Part shown: piece after piece, positions 13,501 to 24,855 of the stretch | Layout: the number at the start of each line of letters is the position of its first letter | How positions within the stretch are numbered: position 1 is the first letter of the stretch | Assembly (NCBI GenBank): GCA_023078555.1 | Contig: CM041201.1 | Span: forward strand, 6,331,172-6,395,171 | DNA: 64,000 nucleotides | Direction of reading: 5' to 3' | Source of the DNA: Ulva prolifera | Lineage: Eukaryota; Chlorophyta; Ulvophyceae; Ulvales; Ulvaceae | The notes under the pieces: generated by a model | What the model was told of the DNA's origin: nothing | The model's database searches: none | Seen by the model: the letters and a program-made list of their open reading frames with translations, nothing else | Program-made: the position numbers and the translations under genes

Positions 13501-13892
13501 CGCACTCGCTTTGCACATCAAGACCGCAGGATCATGCTGTACACTGAGCGTGCGCATTTTTATTTTAGACCGACTCTCAGGTGTGTGCTTTGCTGAGCAA
13601 TCAGAATCGCTAGATTATGACAACGTTGTCATGCAGATGTTGGCACTGCACTTCACAATGTTTCTGATGCAGGGGCGTGCATGAAGTGGTGTTTTACTCT
13701 CTACCCCAGCACTCGGAATTCTATCGAGATGTGGTCAACATGGCCAAGCCGAGAGGGGCAGACCTGTTTTGCTCAGTACATGTTCTGGTCTCAAAGTATG
13801 ATTTCCTGTCGATGAAACGTGTCGTTGGTGATGAACGGGCCAAGCGTATTGCCACATCAGATACCAAGTCATTCTTATTCAAAACAGTGTAA
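10560..13892 (+). CDS. UTP25: UTP25 / digestive-organ-expansion-factor homologue
   Basis: Nine exons with consistent phases: 10560-10809, 10907-10977, 11046-11274, 11369-11752, 11997-12145, 12411-12649, 12888-13053, 13264-13580 and 13673-13892, giving about 674 residues. UTP25 (DEF in animals) is a nucleolar factor of the small-subunit processome, needed for early cleavages of pre-rRNA. It resembles a DEAD-box helicase that has lost its ATPase motifs. Family blocks are present in order: a basic and acidic N-terminus (KRKRGLGR, DTSSDEE), the RPTVLLLAPMR block, HKALFSGTNTDDHFCLGIKVTR, LFSALYDSDVILASPLAL, SDIMLMQNW, HRQTIMFSSFEAPE, VLLFVSSYYDFVRVRNFLK, EYTQ, RIMLYTERAHFYFRPTLR, VVFYSLPQHSEFY and a C-terminal SKYDFLSMKRVVGDERA. 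It is shorter than the human protein but apparently complete. The stop overlaps a TGTAA motif. Confidence 0.93.
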
Positions 13893-16436
13893 TCCTCACA
13901 CAAAGCAATGGCCGAACAAAGAATTGTTGAGGGACTGGCATCTCACACTTCAGTAATCAGCAATGTACACGTCCGCCTGACCGACTGATTGACTGCTTGC
14001 ACTTCACTGGACATTGCCTCACTGCACCGGCTGTGCATGCGTGCCTGGTTGAAGTTTGGCATCCCCAGTGCTGCATGTAGTCGCAAAGCGCATCGTCGGA
14101 TGCAAGCTGGCATGGTTGTTTGTTTAGCAAGCGGGACACGAGATGTATGGGTACAGCAGTGATGTGACTACGATTGGCTGCAGTGGAAGTATGTGTGACA
14201 GCTGTAGTAAAAGCGGCCTGTGTCAGGTGTTTCACAGGTTTGCAGCTTGATGCTACTTCAGACACATCTCAAAAATTTGACATTATGCTTTGTAGGATGC
14301 CATGAGTTTCGGCCAGATGATAATGTGTTGATGCTGACAACATTACACCGTGCTAAGCAACGTGCTGCACCAATGCAGGACACTGGCCAATTGTCGAGGT
14401 ATGGCGGCCCGGAGGAGCGTATATCCGGATCATCTTTGAGCAGGTGTTGAAAGGTACAACACAAGCTGAATCCCCATTGAACGTGCATGAGCTCTACGTT
14501 GACTGCTGCCATGCACAGCCCTTCCAACGGTGCACATTTTCGCATCCCTACACAGGCAGATATCCGCATCCATAACCTACACAGAAAATCAAGGCATCAC
14601 TGCACAGGGATGTTCAGGCGCAGTACAGGGCATCGTTTCTCAAGATCTTCCGACTCATGTCACTGTATCACACACTGCAATGCCGGAAAGGATGTCAAGG
14701 CACTGCATACTTTATGAAGCCTCCTGCAAGGGGATGTGTGGTGCGTTCGGATGTTAAGGATGGCCTAGGTGGGGCAGTAGCTCCCTGATTTCGAGCTACA
14801 ATCTGATCACACGCGCACAAGCGAATGTGCCCTCTTCTCCATGCTGAGGCCCATGATTTTGCTCGCACGGTGTGCTTCCTGACTCAGAGGTTGTACAATA
14901 CAGTGACGGTTGTAACAAAGATGATTCTGTGCTTGCCACCTCCAACGTCGTCTGTAGCCCATTCAGTGCCCTCCGCAACATGCAAATATGCCAAAGTCGG
15001 GCCGGCTATCTCGTCCAATTCAATTCAACGGGCAGAAACTGCGAATTGATGCATGGCAGTCCTCTGAGTTCATCTGCTTTGGTCAATCCGCGCTTGCCCA
15101 GCCGGCATTGAACCACATGCAGCTGTTGAGACTGCAGAAGAGAGACTTCAGGAATGGCCGGCAGTATGCGCATTGTCTGATTCTAGGGCGACATGGCCAT
15201 CCTGGTGTACACTACTCATGGGCATCCACCAACATGGATGCGAAGGGACTTGTTCTGCATCCTAGCAGTGTTGCGACGTGCATCTTGCACATGCAGTGCA
15301 GAACATCAGCTTGATTGTGGCACAAGGGGGCTTGAGCAGCAATGCCTGCGGCCAATCTCCACGGACTGCAGGCCTTTTCATCGACCCCGCAGATGGCGTG
15401 CAGGACCTTCGATAAGGGCCATTGCAATTCAGTGAGCCCCAGCTGAGCCCAGTTGTGGCCACAAGCAACACTTGCTGATGTGAAATAGCCCCTGTAGCCA
15501 CCTTTACATCGAATTTATCTGTCTCTTTTTTTTACATTAGCCCTTCAACGCCCGACTTGAAGGGAGTTTAAGTAGATGGTGAGTGAGATACATGGTCCCC
15601 GCCTGGAATCCGCAGCCAATACGGTTGCTTTGTGTCTGTTAGAGGCTGGTGCCTTGAAGCTGAGGCATGTTTGGCCTGTTTGTGCCAAAAGTGGGGTCCA
15701 AAATGTCTAGTTGAGCCTCAGTAAGAAACTGCTGGGCACTCATGGCCGCCATCACTGCACCCAATGCACTTGTATGCTTGCTAATTTCAGGCTGTTGTGG
15801 GGCTGCAGCAATGTCGGTTCTGCCATGTGCAGCCTCTGCCAAATCCACCAGCATATGTGTTTCATGTCTTCACAATCAGTACTTCTATCACCTCGCAGCC
15901 CCAAAATCCGTAATCCCATGACTTCGACGTGCATGCTGCCTGATCACTCATTCGTTTCGCGCCAAGTCACATCCGCACCACCGGGATTCAATTAACATAT
16001 CAGTCGTTTCCGTGAAATTCATGGCCGCTAATCTCGCGTCGTGCTGAATATAAATACGCTCAGTACCTTTTGGCTCAGTTTCGGCGGGCGGCATGATGCA
16101 TGGTGCTGACGCGAGGAGAGCGATTGTGCCTGAAACCGACTGTTATGACGACGCGGCAACATGAACGCACGAACACGACGTGTAGCGAACTGCATTATCC
16201 CACAACATGTGTATTGATGTACGCAGATAAATTGCGAAAATTTTGCTGCTAATACCAGAGATCTCTCGGGGGTGGACTACCTCGCTGTTGGTCACTATGT
16301 CAGTGTAGTATCGCAGCAGTGACAACAGGCAATTTTCCAGGACAGACTAGCGCTGTGCATACACCTTCTCAAAGGAGGAAGTGGAATTTCTGGGGTCAAC
16401 CAAGCACACCTCGGCTCGAGGATCGGCACGCTCAGG
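13893..16436. other. Long interval with weak coding signals
   Basis: No gene could be assigned with confidence. Two signals deserve note. On the plus strand, 14872-15310 holds overlapping frames of fairly normal composition (for example RLSRPIQFNGQKLRIDAWQS near 15000) without recognisable domains. On the minus strand, 15639-15880 reads as a plausible last exon ending MSAQQFLTEAQLDILDPTFG...QGTSL with a stop. A possible first exon (MPPAETEPK then a GT) lies near 16090, but I could not join the two in phase. The right end should include the promoter of the first RGLG gene. Confidence 0.3.
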
Positions 16437-18614
16437 ATGGGCAACTGTCTGGCAGGTGAACAAAGGCAAAACAAGAAGGGTGATGCCCATTCCTGCAGGC
16501 TTGCAGCCATCCGTGATCGATTTGAAACACTAGAACACGTCACACAAGCTCTAAAGGAGTCCGGTCTAGAGTCAAGTGAGGTTTGGATGCTTGATTAGCT
16601 TTGCAATGGAATACTAAACCCAGCCAGGTCGCATATTTAATCAAATTAATGGCTCAACTTTCAAATCAACTCGCTTGTGAACAATCTGGGATTCATGTGT
16701 ATCTCAGAGCCCAGTGAGGCTTCAATGTTGCACTTCCAGATGTCAACATGTAGATCCACTCATTCTCAATGGGATTCACAGCATCCTTTTCTTGCAAAAA
16801 GCTGGGGGTTGTGCAGCTTGTGGTATGTATGGATTTCACCAGAAGCAATGAGAGTAATGGCAAGTGCTTTGGCGGTGCGCATGAACCACAAAGACTATTT
16901 GGACCAGCTTCGTCCTTTGTCTTGGTACTCTTGATTGCTTTGTGTGCTCCTCACATGCAATGCATGTGCTGTGTATGCATGGCACACCTGGGCTCTGATT
17001 TGCAGGCAAATGCCTGCACGACCAATCCTCTGGAACCAATCCATACATTCAGGTTCTATCTGTCATATGCCGCACACTTTCAGCGATGGATGATGATCAA
17101 ATGATCCCCACTTACGGCTTTGGAGGTCCGGTCGCTTCCTGCTATGCTTATCATGTGACCCTCACAGCTGACCAAGCATACGAAGTATGACAGAGACCAC
17201 GCCACACACTCAAGCGTTACTGCTTGCAGACGTCCTGAGCAGAGACCATTCTCTCTTCAGCTTTGCGCAAGGAGATCAGCCCATTCATACTTTAGCGAAT
17301 GTGCTACAGCGCTACGCACAGCTCGTCCAGAGTGTACAGCTGAGGTATGTGTCCCAGCCGGTGGACAAACGCATATTCTGAGAGCATCGAAATGCCATTG
17401 TAGTCAGCATTATGCAATGAGAGAAAGTAGGAACATACATTATGGATGCGTGGACTCCATACATCACATCGCGAAGCTGTCTTCCAGTAAGTGCTGCTGC
17501 AGTGGTCCCACAAGCTTTGCCCCAGCTATAAACAAGGCCATGGAGATTGTGAGGCTTTCAGGCGGCAGATTTCATATCTTGCTGTTGATCGCAGATGGGC
17601 AAGTGATACCAGGTCAATGTATGGAGAACACCAAGCGCGCAATCGTTGAGGCATCACGGTATCCAATGTCCATCATCATGGTCGGCGTGGGCGACGGTGC
17701 GCCTGCTAGCAAGTCTCCAGCATCTAGCGGTGCTTCCTCTTGGGAGGTTGATGTGGTTTTGCTGATGGCATAATGCAATGATGTGCAGGGCCTTGGGAGT
17801 CCATGAAAAACTTTGATGACCAGCTGTACGCAATCACGCCCTCGAGTGCCTTGTATTATAGTCCCGTGCTGACTCCCAGCTGCGCTTCTTCTGAATTTAT
17901 AAGTAGCAACAAGGTGCAACTTGGTGTCTTCTGCGTACGTCCCATGTATAGACGCCTTGCTAATAGGCATTGTGTGACAAACCTGGATGTGGGTTTGTTG
18001 ACATGTCCCTGGCCCATCTCTTGGTTGCAAAGCAGACGTTCTGCTGCAAGCAAGTCTACACTACTGACATCCCAGGGGAAAGTTGCCTGCAAACAACTTA
18101 AACGACGTCTTCGGCAGTGTTAAGGCACATGGATGGATGGTGCAGGCCAGCTAGACGTTTTGACAATTTTCAATTCTGCTGCTTTACTGAAGTCATCGCG
18201 AAAGCTATTCAGCAGGGTTGGGCTCCACAGAAGCTCGAGGCTGAGTTCGCGATTGCAGTACGTCCCGGAGAATTTGCAATTGTCATATGTTTGGAGGCCA
18301 GCTCATTTGATTGTCGATAGTTGTGGCTGCTGCGGATCTATGCCCCATATTGTCATTGCCCTGCTCGATAGAAAAACCCTAATCAGGGCTCTTGATGCAT
18401 GCCCATGGCTGTCCGCTACTACCAGGCATGTAAAGGCCCTTGACGTGGCCAGGATGTAATGCAGGCGCTCATGGAAGTTCCTGACCAGTACTCCTTCATC
18501 CTGGAGCATGGACGGCTAGGCCAAGTTCCGGAACACGCTCCACCGAAAGTGAAGGTTCATGACCCACCAGACAGTCCATATACTTTGTCAAGTGACCAGG
18601 TGCCCCTTTGTTGA
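16437..18614 (+). CDS. RGLG/copine-like vWA protein, copy A (no RING)
   Basis: Eight exons: 16437-16580, 16817-16874, 17006-17125, 17230-17344, 17503-17696, 17789-17825, 18146-18257 and 18465-18614, giving 309 residues. It is one copine-type von Willebrand A domain as found in plant RGLG and BONZAI proteins. The metal-ion site reads DFTRSN (Asp54). SGPTSFAPAINKA, LLLIADGQV, SIIMVGVGDGPW, FDNFQF and EFAIA-ALMEVPDQY follow in order. Plant RGLGs are membrane-linked ubiquitin ligases with a C-terminal RING finger. This protein stops after the vWA domain (VPLC) and has no RING, so ligase activity is not supported. The N-terminus MGNC is a strong N-myristoylation site with an adjacent Cys for palmitoylation. 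It is the first of three tandem same-strand paralogues. Exon lengths from exon 2 onward are identical to copy B. Confidence 0.9.
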
Positions 18615-19804
18615 GACGGACCCTGCAGCTGGTCATGGATGAATTGTTTCAAACCACTTTCTTCAGAAGCGATGTGAGCTCGCCATTTGCCGCGCGGCAT
18701 CACTGTCACCATCAGTCGCATAGAAGGTGTTGCTGTGGGGGATCAGATGACTGAATGCTGTGATCCATTCACCACCCAAGATTGTGTGGAGCTTGGTGGA
18801 AATCCACACCTCCACAGCCTGTCTTATGACTGTGTGAAGACCCGAGCTTGGAACAAGCCCATGCCCTTTTGTACTGCCATGCCAGAAGGTTCATGATGCG
18901 GACCTTGTGGCAGTTGCAGTATCAATCTGGGAGCATGTGAAGTTTGCTAGAATGGGACATTCGCCGATGAAGAAGACGAAGAAGTGCACATTGCATCGAC
19001 ATTGGCACTTGGACCAGAGTTGCTGGCACGTGGCAAGGTCATAATTTGGTCCAGATTTACGAAGTTATCAAAGCCCTAATGGATGTGGGTGTGTCATTGT
19101 GAATACGTACATGCATAAATAAGATGGTGAAAGCTGCGCGAGAGTGCAATCACACAATGAAACGGAATCCACGTCGATACCAGGGCCAGGGCAAGAGGCG
19201 CAAGTGTGGAAGCACAAAGTATGTGCAAACATTCAGGCAGGATCATGTAAATGGACTGCCTCCGCAACCGGCACAGCCCAATGAGTGTAGATGCAGAGTT
19301 CGAAAAAGGGTCGTAGGGAGCCAGCAGCCAGGAACATTGCACAATATGAAGCGACATTAGCTGAAGGCCGACCTGTGTGTACTTCGCGTGATGCTTGAAG
19401 CTTTGATGTAGGATTGTCGATAGTAGCCATACGGGATTCTGCACTGAGACTGTATTTGTAGTATGCATGCATTGCCTTGTAGTCTGTCTTGGTGCTCTGC
19501 GATGCAATGGTCCAAGCTTGTGCAATTTCGCACCTCGTCAAGAGATGATGCAGCCGAGTGCAGGATCCACATCGCCTGTGGAGGCCGCAAGACTTCATTG
19601 GGCACCCACAAATAGATCAATGCTGTGTTGCGGCATGACTGAACTGCTGGAGCAGGCTAGTGTGTCTCCAAGCCGGGCATGCTTGGCCAGCACAAGGGCC
19701 TCGCAGAGGCCATGGGGTCTGAGCTCAGCGAGGCAGCAATTGATCATTGATCACGCACATGTGAATATTGCAGACCATATACACAAGTCTGAGTGCTTGG
19801 CTGG
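18615..19804. other. Downstream flank of RGLG copy A
   Basis: 3' flank of the copine gene and left flank of the LINE insertion. Short frames only; no domain, RNA gene or repeat recognised. Confidence 0.45.
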
Positions 19805-19816
19805 CCAACCGCTGTG
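19805..19816. repeat. Target-site duplication, 3' copy (LINE 1)
   Basis: The 12-base sequence CCAACCGCTGTG occurs here and again at 23658-23669, immediately flanking the minus-strand LINE. Read on the element strand it is CACAGCGGTTGG, directly after the element tail. Confidence 0.75.
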
Positions 19817-20139
19817 TTACAAGGACAAAGGCAGCAAGTCGGGCAGCACCGCGAAAGGAGCAAGCAGACGAAGCAAACACCAAGACACCCACGAACATCT
19901 CACCCATCACCGGCGTAGCAAGCGACACAAATCCGCAGACCGCCAAGCACACACCCACACACCAGCACCGCACACACACGCACACACCCACAAACCCAAA
20001 CCCACACATGCGCACGCACAAACCCCACGGCCGACACACAACATCACAACCACCAGCACCACAACGCCCGCCACCGTACGACAGGGCCAAACCCAACACA
20101 CTGCTGCCTGAGGCCGCCCATCATGGCCGCCCGATTGCC

Positions 20140-20158
20140 GGGGGCCGCCCCGGCCCCC
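20140..20158 (-). other. 3'-UTR hairpin of LINE copy 1
   Basis: A 7-base G/C stem (20140-20146 with 20152-20158) around a 5-base loop. It sits in the same place in the 3' UTR as hairpins at 26564-26583 and 24677-24696, whose stems differ by compensating changes. Confidence 0.55.
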
Positions 20159-20391
20159 AGACCCACCCCCACCAAGCCACAGCATACCACGCCAGCCCGG
20201 CACACCGCCGCGCAGCCTCGCCGGCCCACGCCGCACCGCACCCAGGACAATGCATCGCCCAAGCCGTTCCGCAGTCCCCGCACATGCCAACGAAGGCATC
20301 CCGCACACCCATCGGACCCGGCCCAGCTGGAGTCAGAGGCCACAGGTCGGTGGCGTCAAGCGGACGGGGCGCCCAAGGGGCACCCCACCGC

Positions 20392-23300
20392 TCAGGCCGG
20401 ATGGCCTGTAAGCGGTGAGAGGTCATCAGACGGGACTGTGAGTCCCGCGAAAACTGCCTTGCCCGCGTGACGTGCCATCAGCGGAGCTGCGGCGCGCACC
20501 TGGCGCGCCACTGCACGACAGAGCGTCGTCGAGAGATCGCGCATTGCGTTCTCCAGGAAACGCCGCCGAGAGGCCGCGCCAGACCCTGCAGCCACATCAG
20601 CAAGCCTGTTGAGGAATGCAAAGGCGGCCGGGCCAACACGGCCGTACGTCTCATGCGTCAGCGAGACCAGCGTGAACGCGCCCGCGCCGGCCCGGCCGTA
20701 CTTTTCGCGTTTGCGCCGGTCGGCGGCCTCTGCCGAGGCACCGTCGCGGAGCGCCGCGGCGCTGACGTTCGAGGAAGCCAGCGGGTGGGTGACGCACACG
20801 TCGCCGATGACCGGCGCGCCCGGGAAAAACGCGAGGATGTCGCCCCACTGTGCGGGTCTGCGGGACCGGGGCACAGCCTGCGACGGGGCAGCTGCTGCTT
20901 GGACCGACTGCTGCGGCGCTTGCGGCACTGCCTGCGCGGTGTGGGGGGCGGCCGCACCAGCGGGGGCTTCGGCACCGGTCGCCGTCGTGGCAGCACAGGA
21001 GGACGCAAGGACAGACGCGTACGTGAGGGAAGAGGGTTCCTGGGCGCCATGGGAGAGAGCGGGCGCGACCGCGGCGGGGGCGGGGGAGGTTGCGAGGTGG
21101 TCGGCCGTGGGGGACGGCGTCGCGCTGTCGGGGCATGCTGGAGCAGGCTGCGGGATGGTGGGGGACGGGGCCTGGGCGCCCTAAGGAGGAGCGGGCGCGA
21201 CCGAGGCCTGGTTGGGTGAGGATTTGGTGGTGAGTGACGGGGAAGCTGCGTCCGTGCTGTCCGGGACGTTGCGGGCGAGCCCAATGCCGGGGCCGAGGCC
21301 GCGGGGGAGCCTGCTCATGTGAGGCTCGACCGCTGATGCGATTCCGCCGCGTGCCATGATGCGGCGCCATGTCTCCATGACGAGATTGTGGCGGGCCACG
21401 ACGGTACCCCACAGCGACTTGCAGATCAGCGAGTGCGTACCAGACGCATCACTGCGGCCACAGGGGCATTCAGAGGATGTGTCATCGTCGCCGCTGAGAC
21501 GGGGCAGGAGGACTTCCCCGAGCCGGAGCCGCGCGTACACGCCAAACTCCAGGTCGGACAGGCCCGTCACTGGACCCGGGAGCGCCGTGAGCCAAGCCGA
21601 TGCCATGGCCCCCATGAAGCTGCGTAATCTGGCTGCCGCCGCCTGGCCGTCTTCAGTGAACTGGGACGTCCGGCCACTGCCGGCCATGAAGAGCGCAGCA
21701 AACATGGCGGCCTTGCGCCCGTCAGCCTCAGCGCGCGATATCGCCCGCTGCAGCTGCGTCAGGCGCAGCTTCGCTGTGGTGTCCAGCGCCCATGCTGCGG
21801 CGTCAGCAGGGCCGGCGCCGAGGTCGGCGATCGCGTGACCCCACGTCGCGCGCAGCCGGTCAAGGACACCCTGCAGCTCCACGGCTGCGCTGCCGCGGAA
21901 CGGCCGGCCACGCTCAACACCGTCGACCAGCGCACACTGCGCCAGCGCAGCTGATGAAAGGCGTGCCGCATCCGCCACATCCGCGGTGTAGTGCCGGAGC
22001 CCCATGCCGCCATGGCGGTGAGGCAGGAGGGCCTGCTCGGCCTGAGCCTTGGTCAGGTCAGCCACATCCATGATGTTGCACAGGGCACGCAGCGTGGCGT
22101 CCTCGACGGTCGGCAGATAGTCCCGGAGCGCACCCCAGCTCGTGTTGCGGAGGAGGTGTGCCTCCCTGTGCTGGAGGCAGTAGTACAGGACCGCCCACTT
22201 CGACTGCGCCGGCAGGGGCAGCCTGATCAGCTTGTCGATGAGCGCCGTTGTGTGCTGGCAGCGCTGCTTCACGTGGGCTTCAATGAAGGCGTCGGTGCTG
22301 AGCGGCGTGCCGCAGACCACAATCCCGTTCTCGGCGACCGTAGCCTGCAACTGCGCTGCCACATGGCGCGCTTGCTCCGGATCGGTGCAGTACACGACGG
22401 TTTTCGCGCGGTTGCATGGATGGCGCGTGAGGATCGCGTTCGCAGCAGCCACCACACTGTCTGCATTGCCCTGCACATACGCATCATCATGGCAGGATGC
22501 GACAAGGGCGTTGGGGGCGAGCCGCTGCGCCTCTTTCAAGGTGGGGAGGTAGGCGAGCGCGAACAAGAGCGGCCCCAGGGGGTCGCCCTGTCGCATGCCT
22601 GTCTCGCTGCGCAGCTCCACGCAGGTGCCATCCGGGCGGCGGGCGAGGAGGGCGCTGCTCTGCCCATACACCGTTCGGAAGTATGGGAGAAGCTCCGGGA
22701 GCGATGCGGCGAGCTGCTCCTCCATTGCCTCCCGGGACATCACATTGAAGGCATTCTGCAGATCCGTGGACACCGTGACGGTGTCTGGCTTCGCAAAATC
22801 CGGCCTCAGGGCATGGCCCGGGATCTCGGCTCCCCCCTGGATGCCCACACCGATCTGCAGTGGGGCCAGGAGGGCACCGACGTCCGGCACGCACGCCAGT
22901 GCACAGATACTTGCCAGGCGCACAAACGCTTCACCGATCGCGATGGGCCTCGCCCCTCCTGCTGGCTTCTCGAGGGCGACAAGGCGGGATGCCAGGAGGT
23001 GCTCCAGGTGTGGCAGCCTGCCCGCCAGCATGAGATTGATGCACTTCCGCAAGATCTCACCAGTGCGCTCATCGTACAGGCCGGCAATGCGGATGTGCTC
23101 GTACGTCCATCCGCTGGGGCCTGCTGCGGTGCCCCTCTTCAGGGAGTGCAGAATGGCCTCAAACTGTTCGGCGCCGATCTGGGCTGGTGCAGTCCCCTCG
23201 ACGGAGGGCTGCTGGGGGCGGCCTGCCAGCGGGGGGGCGCGTGGGTGGAGCCCCTCGAGCTCAAGGACGGTAGCGTCGTCGATCTCCATCATCTTGAGGG

Positions 23301-23657
23301 CGTCAAGGCTGCGTGCGCCCTTGCCCACGTTGCCGAGGCGGCAGCTGCGGTCTATCCGGTCCGCCAGGGCAGCGTCCTCAACGACCTGCGTGGGGGTGCG
23401 GCCTGGGTCCAGGCCCGTCGCCTCCCCCAGCGTCATTGCCCGGCGCGTGCGTGTTTTTAGCTCGCGCACACGCGCGATGATCCTGCGGCTGCGGCCTTCG
23501 CTGGCCCTGTCATCTGCCAGGACATCGACCGGCAGATCGATGAGGCGGCCCACGGCCTTGACGATGCTGGGAGGGTGCTCTCGTTCCGTCGCATCGATGA
23601 TCGCTGCACCCGCGTCAGCCACAGCCCCTGCCCAGGCCTCCCTGCCATGGAAGGCGA
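20392..23657 (-). pseudogene. LINE polyprotein: reverse transcriptase and nuclease, copy 1
   Basis: About 1,089 codons in one frame, interrupted by a TAG at 21181-21183 where copy 2 has CAT (His). Order: N-terminal region, then the reverse transcriptase with TAAGPSGWTYEHIR, a KPAGGARPIAIGE block, motif A VSTDLQNAFN (Asp codon 22762-22764), motif B MRQGDPLGPLLFA, and motif C SCHDDAYVQG (22483-22491), where the usual aromatic residue is His. A zinc-knuckle-like CPCG...THSLIC...RHN follows, then a Pro/Ala-rich linker with repeated SHGAQ, then a conserved block RGDILAFF-like / VIGDVCVTHP / KREKYG / ETYGRVGP. I read this last block as a restriction-like (PD-D-K) nuclease, by analogy with site-selective non-LTR elements; that is inference. 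The frame continues to 23709, but that part is flanking DNA beyond the duplication. Confidence 0.82.
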
Positions 23658-23669
23658 CCAACCGCTGTG
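23658..23669. repeat. Target-site duplication, 5' copy (LINE 1)
   Basis: CCAACCGCTGTG, identical to 19805-19816. It fixes the 5' boundary of the truncated LINE. Confidence 0.75.
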
Positions 23670-24296
23670 CGACTAAGCAGGGAGTCGGGACCACTGTCAC
23701 TTTCTTCAATGAACAGTGCGAAGCGCAGGTCCCATAATAAGAAAGAAAACTGTTGAGTCACACACATATCATGTATGATGTCACCCTGAATGACTCGGCA
23801 CTCCATTGCTGACCTTTTGGTAACGCAGCTGCTCTGGAAAAAAACTCCATTACCTGAATCAAGGGGCATGTGATGGCATGTTCAAAACATCAGCAATGCA
23901 TGCCCCTATGTCGTCTGAAGAGATCGCACTGGGCGCTGGACCGCTCGCAGCTTTCTCTGCTGCGCTGTGCGCACGTGTTGTGACATGTCATGGTCACCAT
24001 GCACCGGGAGCATGCACGGGTGACATGAAAACGCATTATGTCAGGCTGTGATACATGTGCACTCATACGAGTTTGGTTGGAGCTGTACTTGTTACAAAAG
24101 CACGTAAAGCACGTCATTCGAAAGTTTAGCCGCGATCGGTCAGCGAAGGCCAGCAAGCTTCATAAAAGGTTTGTGAAATGATCGCAGGCTTCTGCTGACC
24201 GATCGCAGCTGAGCCTGCATCGCGTGGCGGCGTGCGCAAAGGGACGAACGTCCACGCAGCTTGGTGCGGCCGGTCGCGGTCGGTCACACAAGGCGA
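23670..24296. other. Spacer between LINE copies
   Basis: A/T-richer host-like DNA with no gene or repeat recognised. Around 24120-24300 it contains several GATCG-type words and runs into the plus-strand LINE remnant. Confidence 0.4.
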
Positions 24297-24855
24297 TGAA
24301 CGTACGGGCGGACTGGCCCGGCCGTGTTCACCTGCCTCAACAGGCTTGCTGACATCGCTGCAGGATCCGGCGCAGCCTCCCGACGGCTGTTCCTCCCGAC
24401 GGCTGACATTGCTGCAGGATCCGGTTGCTGCTCGCACGCGCGGCCTCGTCCGCTTTGTGGCGGTGGCTGCTGTGGCTTGCCCTTAGCCTAGAATGGCCAG
24501 CCTTGCACTCGGCGTGCCGCGCTTTGGCGCCGCCCTTGCCATACGGATGCTTGTGGCTCGCCGTAGGAGCGCGACAGGGGGGATCGGGCGGGCAGGGCTG
24601 GGGTGTGGGGATTGGGGGTCCGGGTGTACGGGTGAGCGGGGCGGTGAGAGGGTGATGGGCAGGGTGGGGGTTGCTGGGGGAGGCTGGGGCCTCCCCAGGA
24701 TTGCTGTAGGTGTCTCTGTGTGTTTGGCTTTGCAGCCTAGGCTGCGTGTGCTTACGGGGCTCTGGGGCCGGGCTGGGGGACAGTGTGCGAGTGGGGGTGG
24801 GCGTGCAGGTGCGATTGTGGGTGTGGGGTATGGGGGCTTTGCTTTGTGTGTCGGG
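24297..24855 (+). mobile_element. Plus-strand LINE remnant with 3' UTR
   Basis: The stretch at 24297-24400 encodes TYGRTGPAVFTCLNRLADIAAGSGAASRRLFL, homologous to the last coding block of the two large LINEs. A partial duplication of the ADIAAGSG codons follows. From about 24480 to 24855 the DNA aligns by eye with the 3' UTR of the 26 kb copy, including its hairpin (24677-24696). The tail is degraded (CTTTGCTTTGTGTG). It is 5' truncated and has an internal deletion. Confidence 0.78.
24677..24696 (+). other. 3'-UTR hairpin of the LINE remnant
   Basis: GGGGAGGC (24677-24684) pairs perfectly with GCCTCCCC (24689-24696) around a TGGG loop, at the position equivalent to the hairpins in both large LINE copies. 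Confidence 0.55.

Larger units (their letters stand above)
19817..23657 (-). mobile_element. Non-LTR retrotransposon, copy 1 (5' truncated)
   Basis: Minus-strand element of about 3.8 kb bounded by a 12-base duplication. On its own strand it holds a long coding region (23657 down to 20392), a G/T-rich 3' UTR of about 570 bases with CA/GT-rich stretches and a hairpin, and a 3' end CTTTGTCCTTGTAA. There is no poly(A) tail. It starts inside the coding region, so it is 5' truncated as is common for elements inserted by target-primed reverse transcription. The coding region has one in-frame TAG (21181-21183). High GC and different codon use set it apart from the host genes. Confidence 0.88.

Noticed and set aside
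19850-20110. CA-rich stretch as a host microsatellite or CRISPR-like array
   Set aside because: It is an irregular CA/CCCA-rich part of the LINE 3' UTR, without regular repeat-spacer units.
21991-23460. 489-codon plus-strand open frame
   Set aside because: It is antisense to the reverse transcriptase of LINE copy 1. GC-rich coding DNA often leaves the opposite strand open, and the protein has no family resemblance.
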